Of a stretch of 64,000 bases of DNA, positions 8,551 through 20,732 are shown piece after piece. How positions within the stretch are numbered: the first letter of the stretch is position 1; each line of letters opens with the position of its first letter. The stretch is taken from contig CM040103.1 in the NCBI GenBank assembly GCA_022496805.1, forward strand, positions 7,210,001 to 7,274,000, written 5' to 3'. Made by a program: the position numbers and the translations under genes. The notes under the pieces were generated by a model. That model did no database searches. It saw only the letters and a list, made by a program, of their open reading frames with translations, and had not been told where the DNA came from. The stretch comes from Pohlia nutans (lineage: Eukaryota > Streptophyta > Bryopsida > Bryales > Mniaceae).

Positions 8551-11500
8551 CGTGACGCGTGCAACCCTGCCTTTAAGAATAATGCCATAAAACATTCTAC
8601 ATGGGTATTACTGATAACAATCTATAACCTTCCTCCGTGGTTGTTGACGAAGAAGTTTTTTATATTTCTTGCTGTATTAGTTCCCGGACCCAAGTCACCA
8701 ACGGCTGATAACATCGATGTTTTCATGAGGCCCGTAGTGCGTGATTTATTAAAATTATGGACAGGTATACCGGCAATTAACATGTCAAAACCGGAAGGTG
8801 ATAGGGGGTTCATTCTTCGTGGAATGTTAATTTGGACGGTAAACGATTTTCCAGCCTACGGTCTACTTTCAGGACAACAAGTCCATGGATACAAAGGTTG
8901 TCCCCTTTGTGGTCCATTAACTTGCGCCGAGCATGCGTTGCTTTTAAACAAGATGGTATACCTGGGGGGGAGGCGCTATTTAGAAGGAGATCATCATTTT
9001 CGTTTTGCAAAAGCAGCTTTTAACAACCACGAGGAGTTGCGAATGGCACCCGAAGCACCAACGGGAGAAGAAGTTCTGCAGTGGGGGATTGAGAGATCAC
9101 AATTTCTTATGGACGGCGGTGTGGAGAATTCAAACATAGACCCGGTGAGACGTCATGGAGTTAAACGCCGAAGTATTTTATTTGATCTTCCATATTGGAA
9201 GGTGAGAAATTTGTATTTTTAACATCCACGGGTGTATGTATGTGCTCAAAGAATTTAATGATTGCAGTGGTTAAATTTGGTTTATATGTTGTTGATTAGA
9301 TATTTATAAATTATGGGTGATATTGACAACCGTAGAGTCTGTTGGTTTAACATGAGTCAAATCAATTTTGTAGATTTCAATGAAAGTTAATGGAAATGGT
9401 GAATTGGTCCATAACTTGAAATACTTGTACACTTTATTCTAAAAGATGTCGACTGCAGTTTCAGTTCCGATACCCATTAGACATAAACTGTCATCGAAGG
9501 GACCCTAGCTGAGGTCAAAAATGAATGCCACATAGACACATTAATTAAATTGAGATTTTGCACTTGGCTTTTAAATCTAACTGTGCAGCCCTTAACTCTG
9601 TAATGGGAGAGTCCAACATTGTTTTTAATGATGTGTTTAAAAATGTTTGATGAAACCCTTAAAATGGATTTGATGTACAAATAAAGTTGTACAGTAGATT
9701 GGAATTGGAAATATCTTAATAATCTAAAATGACGACTTTTTAAATTGAAAATGTGATTTAATTGGAATAACATGTACTGAGATATGGTATGGTTTATATG
9801 GTTGAAATGACTTTAAGGAAATTTGGAAAATCATGATTAAGGTCTCCCTTTATGAACTAAGAATTTGGAAAAGATTGAGTGAGACTGAAAGGAGTATGCT
9901 GAATGTACTGGTGAGAGATTGTCATTGTAGAACAAATTTAGTGACATGAACTGGGCTTTGAAGAAGCCGTGATTGCAGTGAAGGGTCTGTGTAGTGGCGA
10001 TTTTGCAAGTATTTGATTTTAATAACGTAATTGTATATCGATGTGTTCGAAATAAAAATATTTCAGTGCTCCCCACACTAAATACGTAGATTAGTGTTAG
10101 ATACAGTAATGAACACAAAGATGTTGTAATTTTTTACTGCTGAAACAGTTTTGTACCTTCTATAATGGTCATGATGGGGATCTTTCAGTAGTATTAGAAT
10201 AATATATTTGGTAATTTTTGTTGTTGAAAGTAAAAGTCTATAATATTTTCAAATATTATAATTCTCTAAATCCACTCTACCTATTTAGTGTGCTCGGATG
10301 ATATGTAATGCTTACTGGATAAGCAAAGGGAGAGAAGTGAGCATGATGACGAATAGCATAACATTGAGCATTCACTGTGCAATATATGTTGAATGTAGTA
10401 CTCATATTAAAACCATGAACATATATTTAAGAAGTGAAATTGATAACTTGTAGTTTAACCCCTAAACGCCTGAATGATCAATTTTGGTTGATATTTTTTT
10501 ATCTGCATCTGAAATGCAATTGTGGGCATCGAGAAGATTGTTTCTGCATTTGAGATTTAATAGTGAAATGTAGCTTACAAAGTGCAATTTTTTTCCAATA
10601 TGAATATTTGAAATATTCCTAGTTATAACTAGAAGAAATTTTTTTGAGGACGATAAACAAACTAATGTTTGCCTTTGTAATTTACATGTACTGGAATAAT
10701 TTTGTAATTTTAAAATATATTTTATAATTGATGTGAATCTTAATTGCTCTTATCACTTCAAAAAATCATGATAATTTAAATTTTGCATTAAAATTATTGA
10801 AAAAAAAGCATATATTGTAGTTGAGATTTTGTATAATGTATCAAAAATATGAAATATAATTTTTTTATTCAATAACAATAGTGAAATATGTCCTGCAATC
10901 TCCTTTTTTTCGCAGAACGGTTACAGGGTCAGGCGTTTAAGGGTTAAGGCTTCTGTAATCCTCTAGAATCCCATTTCAGCACTGTATGCGAAGAATTGGT
11001 ACGAACTGTTTGCTAATATATATATAAATCGAATTGATGTAATCATCAAATTTTTAAATGTCGTTGCGAAGCTCACATCTGCACGGTTGGATTTATCGTA
11101 TATTTAATTATTATTTTTATTTTGATATTTATAGGAATTCCATTAGTGTAGAATTGAAAAACATGAATGAACAAATTTTTATTTGATTTTAAATAACACG
11201 GAATTGAAATAACATGGAACAGAAAATGGTATGGATGCTAATATTTGGATATAGGTGGTTGGGAAAACCATCTTTAAGGTTCCAGGTTTTGAACTAAGGT
11301 TGAGACACCCATTCCCAAGTATAGTACATGTCTTATTAGATCGGTTATAGGTGTCTTGACCTTAGTAATGAAACTGGACAAAAACCAGTTGTGTTGTTTT
11401 TTTCAAAAACAGAAAAATGTATATTGAAAGTGAAAACTGTAAAAAGGAAAGTCGACTTGCTCAAGATTCATGTGAAACTCCGGTAGAAACAACGTGCAAC

Positions 11501-14500
11501 TTGGATTGGTTTCAAAATGTCTAAATCTTTGCAGATTCATTCTTTAGACGTAGGGACACGTGAAGTGTAATTAATCATGTGAAGGAAAATAAATTATAAT
11601 GTGAGCACATGAAAAAGTATTGATTGACCATGGGAAGATTAATATGGTGTCTTTGGGTTTCAGAAAATATGTTAAGAATGATATTTCAAATGAAATAGGG
11701 GGATATTCAGATAATTCGGCAACGGGTCATGGGAAAACCAGTTGTTGCTTTCGTATTTTCCATCCATGTCATATGTACACTATAGAAGCGACTGTGAATA
11801 AATCTTGTTGTGAAATAAGGTACAGGGCTACCATGTACTGGAGCGTTCCAATTCCAACAGAGTCTAGATCGTGTGTATTTTTTAACCCCACAACTGACAA
11901 GTGTCCTAAATACGATATTTCAATGTTTAGGTAGATGCAAATGGTGTCAAATTTTTAATTTTATTTTTGAACTGAATCAGGTGAATTTGGTATCATAACA
12001 TTCAGTGGTCATTGAACATGTTGCCTTCCCTTGCATGGAATGATGTGGAATATCCCACATCATTTCATCCTCCCAACGAAATGATGTGGGATATTCCACA
12101 TCCCATCAGTAGCTATGGGGGCACGTGGCATTAAGCAGTTTGGATGAAACTTAGAAGGCAGTTTCTTTGAAGGCTACTGAATGTTATGATGTGCCTACAG
12201 AAATGGGAATCTAATTGATTTTTTTTATTGACTTTGTAAGTGAAAATTCTGAATCAAAAGTAGTTTTCTTGGAGAGAATGTGCAGTACGGGAAGGGGTCG
12301 AAATAAATATCATAAATTTTTATTTTTGAATCTTTAAATATATTAGGATCTTGTTAAAGAGTATCCAGAGAGTAAGTGGTAATATTTTCATATAATTTGC
12401 CCATACATATCCCAATATTATAGCAATTGAATTTCAAAATATGAAGTACACTCCAAGTTTGAATATTTTTTGAACGTCTTTGTAGAAATGGGAAAAAATA
12501 TTAAATGGGTTTTGGAAATTCTTAAAATTTTAAACATGTTTAATTAGGTGTTTTCGAGGACGAGGAAAAAGTAATCTGAAAATGAATTTTGGGAAGTGAA
12601 AATGATGTTGAAAAAAAGGAAACACCGCGTTCCTTCAGGTGTTAAAACACAAATCTAGGTTAAATACATAGCTACTGTAGGATATGAATGAAAACAATAG
12701 GCTATCTATGGTCCACCTAAATTTAGTGTATAGCATGATTATTGTGCCTATAACTAGTTTTGAGTTTAATAATTCCACAGAGCCGATCATTGGAGAATTT
12801 AAGTTGCAGTAACACGTTGATGTGGTTATTGTAATAGGATTTGCCAGTGCGACATGTTCTAGACGTCATGCACTGCGAGAAAAACATTGCAGAGAACATA
12901 CTGAAGACAACATTTGATGAGAAGGATTCCCCAGCCGTTCGTGCAGATTTGCAAGCACGTGATATCAGACCACACTTGCATCTCCAACCGATAGGGCCTA
13001 ATGGGGATAGGTACTACATGCCGGACGCATCATATGTATTGTCAGCAGAGGACCAGGCAAAGGTATTGAGAGTGCTAAAAGCTCTGAGGACACCAACTAA
13101 CTATGTGTCTTCTTTGCATAAAAAAATAAGCAAAGGGAAATTAAGTGGACTGAAATCACACGACTTCCATGTTCTGTTGCAACAGATGCTACCGTTATGT
13201 TTCCGTAAGGTGTCGAACAAGTCTCTTGCTGGGGCTGTGATACGTCTGAGTAGGGTGTTCAGAAAGTTGTGTGCAAAAACAATTAACAGTGACGAGAGGG
13301 AGCAGTTATTAGCTGATTCAGCAGAGACCATGTGTATGTTAGAGAAAGAGTTTCCACCGGCATTTTTTGACATAATGTCACACTTGCCTAATCACTTGGT
13401 GGAACAATTGTTTCAGTGTGGCCCCGTTCATACAAGGTGGATGTACCCATTTGAACGCTATTTTAAATCATTAAAGGGCTATGTAAGGAACTTGGCCAAA
13501 CCAGAAGGTAGCATTGCACAGGGATACCAAGTTGAGGAGGCTTTGGGGTTCATAACGGAGTATATGTCAGAATACAACATTACCTCTCGGAGAGTTTGGG
13601 ACGACAAGGAGGAGCCAACCATGATAGACGAGATTCTCGAGGGGAAGGGAAAATCCAAGATGTTGTCGGAGGGTTTACGGAATGCAATGCACGATTTTGT
13701 GTTGGACAATGTTTCCCACATAGCACCCTATCATGAGTAAGTTCCTCCTACCATAAATTATGAGTTGCTCTAAGTAATTCAAATATTTTGACAGTTTTGA
13801 ATTTAATAATCTATTTATTTTGATTGTACCAAAAGAAGGGAAAATCTAATAGTTTGTGTAAAAAGAAATATATAATCATATAAGTGATGGTGGATTAATA
13901 TATTGTGAGAGGAGGAATGAACCCTTAAACGACAATGCCAACCCCACGGACTAGGTTTTATTTTTTAAGAACCTTGATCATAGGTTGTAATATGTTGCAC
14001 CCAATGGAGTGTTGAAAATGCCAAACTAAGTATTTTAGAGAGATCTACCCTTCTTTAAAATACGGCCAAATCAAATTTAAAATAGAATCACGTTGAAAAT
14101 GGAAAATAGAAGAGCTATTGGATGCGGTTTCAGGCAAGCCTTTGACATGTAGGGCTTCATTTGTAGTAAATATTCAATCCCATTATAGGAAAGTATAGCT
14201 GAATAACATTGATGAGTTATCACAGGTATAAAAAGTAGTCATGAGTTCTCACAGTGCAGCTATTATGAGGTATGCATTCATTAAGGTGAAGACAGGGAGA
14301 TGCTGTGAAACACTTGGATGAAGAAGGTTATGATTGGTTATTTCGGGGTATTTGGGCAGTACGTGATTCCAAAACGTAGCTGTTAGTGCAGGGCTTGTAA
14401 GGGAGAAGGTTACCCCCTGAAGGTCCGAATGTGCAGTGCCGAGCAGTATAATACAGTGTAATTTGGTTTTATTTGGAACGGATACACTGATTAAGTGGAT

Positions 14501-17405
14501 TTGAATTCGAAAAAGAAGCGAAACCCTTTACATGAATGCAAATCTAATGAGCTATTAAGATCCAAATTAAAAATTTCTTGTTGATAGCAAATATCAATTA
14601 TACAACAACGTATATACTATCCCCATAGGACTTTTACGGGATAGGTAGGAACGTCATACTCTATTCCGAACTTGTACAAACAGAGTTGAACGCATATAAA
14701 TGCCTCATTGAAGGTAACGTATACTAAAATTTTCGTCAATGTCACATCTTTAAGAGTATTGAATTATTTATGAACTTCCAAAATTATGTTGTCCTCATGA
14801 TTTTTTGATTATATAGGGAACAGCAAGAAGTACAAGAATGAAGTAGTGGTTGGGGACATATCATGCATGGAATGGTCTTGTCATGTATAGCTGCTGCATG
14901 ACTAGACTAGGTGAATATATTCCCACATATTGAAATTTTTTCATTTGGAATAGCAAGTATGATAACAGGGTTAAGTGAGGAAGCAACATTGGAAGTGGGA
15001 AATTTGAATCTATTTAACTCTTACACACAGTACAAATAGCTGTCTTAAAATATATGAAGGCGCCAATTGGGTTGCAAAAGTCTATTACATGTGTATGGGG
15101 GGGTGGTTTAACCCTTTAGCGCGCCGGCGTCCAGATTCTGGACGCTGCATCAATTTCAGCAGCTCGATTTCTGTAGGTACCGGATGTTTGTCATCAAATT
15201 TTTTTTCATTCTTGTGCTAGTGGAATACCATTTGTACGGTATGGATCTTCCAAATAAAATAATGAGAATTTTTGAATATTTAAAAAAGTGATTAATGTCA
15301 AGTTTCAATCTTAGTTCAAAAAGAAAGACCTTAAATATAATTTTCCATAGTAAGTAGAATCAAATAATGGAAACCATACCATCTTGTAGTGCATGTCATT
15401 CTAATTTCATTACAATATTTTTAAAATTTTCTGTGTTAATTTTGGATTTTTAATTGAATTTCAAGGAAAAAACCTTGCAAAATTACTTTAGAAATATTAA
15501 TAATAAATATTATGAATCCAACCGTACGGATATTTTCTACACATTGACATTTACAACTTTGTTTAGTACATCAACTCCATTTTCGTTTTTCATCAACCAT
15601 TTTATAACAAATCTTTGAAAACAGTGTTGAATCGGGATGTTAAAGGGTTAAAAAGCAAATTAATTTTACCCATAAAACATCCAATGCCATTCTAGAGGGT
15701 GATACTACAGTGCCATATAGAGACTAGGTTATAGGAGTTGTTGAAAAACATGTATGTAAACATAGGTTGTGCATGAAATGGTATGTGTCGTAATAGTCCT
15801 GAAGTGTCCCTTAGTATGACGTACGGGAATAAAAAATTCTATTATTTTGGTGAAGTGATAATAAAAGAAATTATTTTACAAAATAAATTCAGTAATTTAA
15901 TTATTTGAAGAACTCTGAACAAATACCAATATAGAAACCAATGTTAGAAATGTATTGTTTATTTGGAATTGTATTAACCCATGAAGGACCAGGTGTCCTT
16001 AGTAGGACAGTTAATTGTTTGGGTAAGTTTCCACGATGTCAATATTTATAATTATGTTGTGGAAAAAATAATGCTAATTTGGTATATGCATAAAAAAGTT
16101 GGGATGAATTTTTTTTTTAAGAAAATGGGGATCTAAAATTATATGTTTTCGAGGCAATGTGTTCGCATTAAAATTATCTAAGTGAATTTGACCTAATCAG
16201 TGGTAAAATTTTTATTTTGTAGCCAGAAGATTGGAAATATGTAGGAATAATCGGAAACAGACAATGTCATGCATGAATAATATATAAAAATATATATTTA
16301 CCATTACAGGACAATGCAAGCCCCACGGGATTGAATATATTTTGGGAGAAATTTGCTCAGAAGTTGTATTTCATTGCACCAAATTGGGTTTTTTAATTGC
16401 CAAACCGAGCACCTTACAAAGATACAGTATACCGTAGTAGGACGGCAGTGTCGGCACTTTCATGTCAAATAATTAATTAAAGTTTGAGAAGTAGGGGTCG
16501 GAACTCTCAAAAATAATTATTAAAAAATTCGGCTATTAATAACTACCATTGAATTTTAGTAGCGGCTACACGTTTTCCTTTGTTTTTTGTCTACAATTTT
16601 TGTTGACTTCATTTTTGTTGATTTCGACAAAATACTTGATAAATTTATTTGTTTCTTCGGCATTATTTTGGGGAATTATTTTTTGCCGACCCAGCCTTCC
16701 TTGTATGGAATACTTCTTTAGAATAGAGCGAAATCAAATTAAAAATAGAGTCATGATTACAAGAAGTTTAAAAGAGATTTAGGTTGTAGAATCAGGGAAG
16801 CATATGTTTTTCAAGAGTTAAATAATCTTGAAAGCTAGTCACGGAATCCAATTATATTTTTACTATTCAACAAAGGATGGGACTTTAAAGAATTCAGAGG
16901 CTTTGCAGCAAGAAAATTGAGGTGCAGGTCATTGACAGGATGGGGTATGGAAGAGAATGTCTTTTCTGCAACAGAGATAGAGCTTATAAGAAACTAGGAT
17001 TTACCAGCAGAGGATAAGAATAAAATGAGTATAGAAGAGAGTCAGTGGATACAAAGTTGTGTAACTCTGGTTTAACACCGTGAGTGAGAATTTTTTTCAA
17101 GTTCATTAAGGACATAAATATGTACATGAATAAAGGAGTTGTTGGGAAAACAACAAAGGATAGGTTGCTGGTGTTAATGTTCTATTAACCGTGGAGGTAC
17201 AATAAGGCCAGAAGATAGATCATGGTTTTTCGCGTTTATGTAAGTAGGTTTTCTGTGAGGTAGTTGGCTCAGAAACCTCGATCTCAAGTTTCAATTCAGC
17301 AGGTTTAATAATGAATTAGTAATAAAATTTGGAATGAGATCTCATATGGTAGTAAAAAAGTAGTCACCCTAATATGTACACCATGATTACATAGAAAATA
17401 GAGGT

Positions 17406-17503
<98 letters not shown>

Positions 17504-18654
17504 ACCCCCAAATTGGACAGGTGTAGTGAGCGATTGAAGGTGTTGCACGAGTTTTGAACCCGTAATCTTTAAAGTTAATTTTGTTGCATTAAATTAATTG
17601 ATTATTGTAACATGTGTGATATATTTCACTGATTCTAGTGATATAAAATTAGGTCCCATTTCAATCTAAATTTGTATAGTATGATCGTATTAACTTGTCA
17701 TTGGAAGACATTGAATCGTTGGTCTTAACTAGGTTAATATTCATTTGGCGTGCATGGTGTTGAATATGCTCTAGGAGATATCAGGTGATTTGGGAAGAGA
17801 GGAGAGACGCACGCATAGAGTTCCGTAGGAGACACCCGCGAAGAAACGGACGGCCAGGTGCACCATATCCTGCAGGTATGGAAGAGATTGAACCCTTTGC
17901 GCAATGGCTTGAAGCAGAAGTTCGGCACGCAACAGAGACAGGGATGGTAATACCGGATGATGTAGAAGACTCTTCAAAACCACCTTCTTTAGAAGCCAAA
18001 AGATTTAGAAGCATGTATTCTTACGGCTACCACTTTCGAGTGAAAAGTGCGGAAGAAAGTGCGGATAGTACTTGCGACTCTGGAGTAGCTGGGACTTTTC
18101 GTAGACCCTGTCGTTCTGGAAGGCGAGATCCAAACCCTGTAGATGCCAACCTGGAGTACATAGGCCAAATCTTGGAGATCGTTGAATTGAACTATAGACG
18201 GCATTGCATTGTGCTCCTAGTTTGTGAGTGGGTAAAGGCCAATTATAGAGGAAGAAATGCTACAGTGAAGAAAGATGAATGGGGGTTCACTATGGCTAAT
18301 TTCAATGCACTTGTTCCCTATGGATATGAGTCATTTGCATTTCCAATTCATTGCGACCAAGTATTTTTCTCTGATGACGAGGATGAACCTGGTTGGAGAG
18401 TAGTGTTACGGACAGAAGTGAGGGGCCGCAGAATTGACACAGAAGTGGAGGAAGAAGAGGAAGCACAGTTGTTTGCGATGGGAAGAGATATTGATTTCGA
18501 GGGTTTAAGAGCACCAGATGAAATCCCAGAGACAAACCCGGACCCTCTCCCCACAGGAAGGACCATTCGAGTGCCTCATATTGCGGAGAATAGGGGAGGG
18601 GGGGAATGCCCATGCATTGGGAAGGGAAGATGGGACTTCTTCAGAAGAGGATGA
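8551..18654 (+). CDS. CACTA (En/Spm) transposase, TNP2-like, 5'-truncated, three exons
   Basis: The exons are 8551-9201, 12838-13736 and 17775-18654. The junctions keep frame: TATTGGAAG^GTGAG...ATAG^GATTTG, then CATGA^GTAAGT...CTAG^GAGATA. Exon 1 holds the TNP2 pattern YNLPPWL, PGPKSP, a W-T-NDFPAYG block and LPYWK. Exon 2 continues with DVMH-EKN and the DUF4218-type region (HFHVL-like block, RWMYPFER, GYVRNLA-PEGSIA). Exon 3 has the DUF4216-type region with DEWGF and QVFF-D. About 810 codons are open. The protein would cut and join the element at its CACTA ends. Homology starts at about 8563 and an in-frame TGA lies at 8548, so the N-terminal part is missing. I infer truncation by the CCGTCC-bearing sequence on the left. 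The introns of 3.6 and 4.0 kb carry nested elements. Confidence 0.85.
10455..10947. mobile_element. TTAA-bounded MITE with TIR CCCCTAAACGCCTGA
   Basis: The left edge is TTAA-CCCCTAAACGCCTGA and the right edge is TCAGGCGTTTAAGGG-TTAA. This gives inverted repeats of about 15 bp with TTAA at both sides over 493 bp. The interior is AT-rich and non-coding. Confidence 0.8.
11993..12191. mobile_element. Foldback MITE with CATAACATTCAGTRG ends
   Basis: The ends are inverted copies of CATAACATTCAGTGG and CTACTGAATGTTATG. The centre is a perfect hairpin: two 24-nt arms at 12042-12065 and 12079-12102 with a 13-nt loop. A second copy lies at 38170-38347. Confidence 0.75.
13921..14155. mobile_element. 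Degenerate MITE, same family as 43547-43798
   Basis: The start CCCTTAAACGACAATGCC, followed by a CACGG motif and a block reading ATGCCAAACTAAG, matches the copy at 43547 in order and spacing. The right end is decayed, so the boundary is approximate. Confidence 0.6.
15108..15651. mobile_element. TTAA-bounded MITE with TIR CCCTTTAGCGC
   Basis: The left edge is TTAA-CCCTTTAGCGCGCC and the right edge is ATGTTAAAGGG-TTAA. The element is 544 bp, AT-rich and non-coding. Near the left end CCAGATTCTGG forms a short palindrome, which the element at 62368 also approximates near its right end. Confidence 0.7.
16308..16821. mobile_element. CACGGG-family MITE split by a later insertion
   Basis: The left half (16308 to about 16425) and right half (about 16697 to 16821) match consecutive parts of the intact copy at 43547-43798. 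About 270 bp of unrelated sequence lies between them. That insert contains TTGTTGATTT-like motifs also found near the CACTA 3' end. The right edge ends in GTTAA. Confidence 0.6.
17409..17499. repeat. (TA)n microsatellite
   Basis: This is a pure TA dinucleotide run of about 90 bp near the end of transposase intron 2. It creates a spurious Ile/Tyr frame on the minus strand. Confidence 0.95.
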
Positions 18655-18751
18655 GTACACAATATAATACCATGTATGTATTCTCTATTCTCCATAGAAC
18701 GCTACTATATGAAAGTGATGTTGGAATTAAATGTTATTACTGAAGGTTGAG

Positions 18752-18864
18752 TAGTATTGTGCCAATGTCCCTTTGTCCGGTGGGCACCGGGTTAGTGAGA
18801 TGTAAGAACAGGTACTGTATTCACGCCGGCCTTGCAAGAGGGAAGGAGTTTCTATCTATCTATC
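18752..18864 (+). mobile_element. Retroposon 3' end with CTAT tail, copy 1
   Basis: A CCAATGTCC...CCGGTGGGCA block is followed by TATTCACGCCGGCC and ends in TTTCTATCTATCTATC. The same order occurs at 53338-53408 and, on the minus strand, at 55712-55840. A short repeated tail after a shared 3' region is typical of SINE or LINE ends. Confidence 0.65.
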
Positions 18865-20719
18865 CTGTTAGTGAAGGAGAAAATTTCAGGAATGGAGTGT
18901 AATATATGAAAACCAAGAATGCAGGATATGATCGTAAACATTGAATACTGCATCAACATCAAGTCAGTTCCACACATGGTGATGCTGTATGGTGCATTAG
19001 AGTTATTATTGAATTATTTTGCTTATTCTTGATATGAGCTTGGATATAGGGCGTCATATAATGTAGATAGGTGGTTAAATTCATTCTTGTGTCACATCTG
19101 ATTTGATTAAGTAGGAGTGTATATCAAATTCCCACAACTGTTTTGTGTTCTGTATAGAATTCAGTTTGGGATATGACGTGTTGGGACTGATTGTGCAAAA
19201 ATAACGACGGAGGTTCTGTCTGCAGATCAGGGAGAATGGGGGTAAATAATTTTTGATGTGAAGACATGGCCCAGTAACACCAAGCTTCAGCCGCACTGGC
19301 ATTCGCTTTCTTGAAATGGAGGAAGGTAAAATAAAAAAACCATAAAAATGTGAAAGCCTTGTCCTTTCTTGCTGCAAAAACACTGCAACTACAATTCACT
19401 ACACTAAATAGTGTATTTAGTGTGAGGCACTGTAATAGCGAACATCACTCTAAATATCAAGAAACCTACTTTTGAAAAAAAAGTAAATGTGAATTCTCAC
19501 AATAGTTATGAATAATATTAACGTTTTGACATAGTGCTTTGTTGAGATATGGATATTTAATGTGAGTAAGGAATGAAACTCGAGATGAAAGTGTAGATGG
19601 AAGAACTGAAATTTTATAAATGGAATGAATAAAATTCGATGATAACTAACAATGAATCAAATTGGATGATAACCGCCAACACTAATTACCCACAAATTCA
19701 CAATTACTGTTAGACAAGTAGTAGGGGTAAGCACATTAGTCATCACCTCACACTAAATACAGTAGTTAGTGTACCTCAACTTGGGCCATGCTCCTTTTTT
19801 TAAGTTGCGGTCCTTATTGTACTGCGTTTGAGCGATTTATCATTTCTAAATATATTACTTGTTTCCAAACGTATTCCCTCAAATTAATTAACGCACGCAT
19901 GGATGCTGAACCTCTGAAATATGTGAATGGGACTGCAGTGCATGTGATGGATGACAAGGGTGGTCTGGAGGTCAACAACAAATCAAGATAACCAGAGCAG
20001 AACCACAATTCAATATATGATGACTAAACCACAGGAGAAGGAGATGCCTGTTGTAGCTATGGACAGGGATATGGAATGTGTGTAGTTCATTTTGTTAGCA
20101 GTTTTCACTGGGAAAAAAACGCATGTGCATGATCAATGATTTATGTAGTTCAATTTCACGCATACGGGAAATAAATTTACATTACAGGGCACATGCTGAA
20201 AATGGTATGTGGAATATTAGTACAATAGTGGTTGGCCCAAAAATATTATACTGACAGTAAGATCCGATGTATCTAGCTAGAAAATACTTGCTACGTAAGA
20301 AAGTATTTTTCTTAGTCTTATTACTAGGGACATGGCCTTTCTTTTACATATGGTAACTAGTTTAAAATATCTGAAACAGACATGAAACAGACAGATGATT
20401 AAAGAAATCAGTAGATAGAAATTACCAAATCTAAAAAGAACTCTGCAGGGGCACATGGACGAATGAACATATTCATCTACATCCACGAATGTTACATAAA
20501 TCAAGATTTTACATCAGGAAAATATTGAACCTGCCACATAAGCAAAGCAGGACCGACATGTCAGCCACTTTGCATGTCAATAAAATGCAGTGCATAAATC
20601 AACACAAAAGTGGTGTGCGGTTTGACTAAGTTCACACAAAACTAATTTTTTTGTTGTATCGGTCATTGCAGTCAAAAAATCAACAAAGTTTTGTTGATTT
20701 TTTGTTAATTTGGACAACA
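18865..20719. other. Non-coding 3' region of the CACTA element
   Basis: No gene is supported. The stretch contains the CACTAAATA palindromes at about 19402-19424 and 19750-19772 and, close to 20690, the repeated TTGTTGATTTTTTG subterminal motif. Frames here are short and featureless. Confidence 0.5.
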
Positions 20720-20732
20720 TTTTCTACTAGTG

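Larger units (their letters stand above)
9202..12837 (+). other. Intron 1 of the CACTA transposase
   Basis: The intron is bounded by GTGAGA and ATAG. It is strongly AT-rich and contains the TTAA-bounded element at 10455-10947, the hairpin element at 11993-12191 and a CACTAAATAC palindrome near 10075. A 104-residue frame at 11620-11934 shows no domain. The size is unusual for a transposase intron and is explained largely by nested insertions. Confidence 0.7.
13737..17774 (+). other. Intron 2 of the CACTA transposase
   Basis: The donor is GTAAGT at 13737 and the acceptor CTAG at 17774. It is AT-rich and non-coding. It holds a CACGGG-family MITE relic (13921-14155), a TTAA element (15108-15651), a split MITE (16308-16821) and a TA microsatellite. 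Confidence 0.7.
8551..20732 (+). mobile_element. Autonomous-type CACTA transposon, 5' end missing
   Basis: The transposase is followed by about 2 kb of AT-rich sequence that ends with the CACTA-type terminus TTTTCTACTAGTG at 20720-20732. The inner subterminal region repeats the motif TTGTTGATTTTTTG and its complement, as expected of binding sites for an element-encoded protein. No matching CACTA end was found to the left within the window. DNA composition changes sharply at 20733. Confidence 0.7.

Noticed and set aside
17305..17511. 68-residue minus-strand frame
   Set aside because: It is mostly a translated TA microsatellite.
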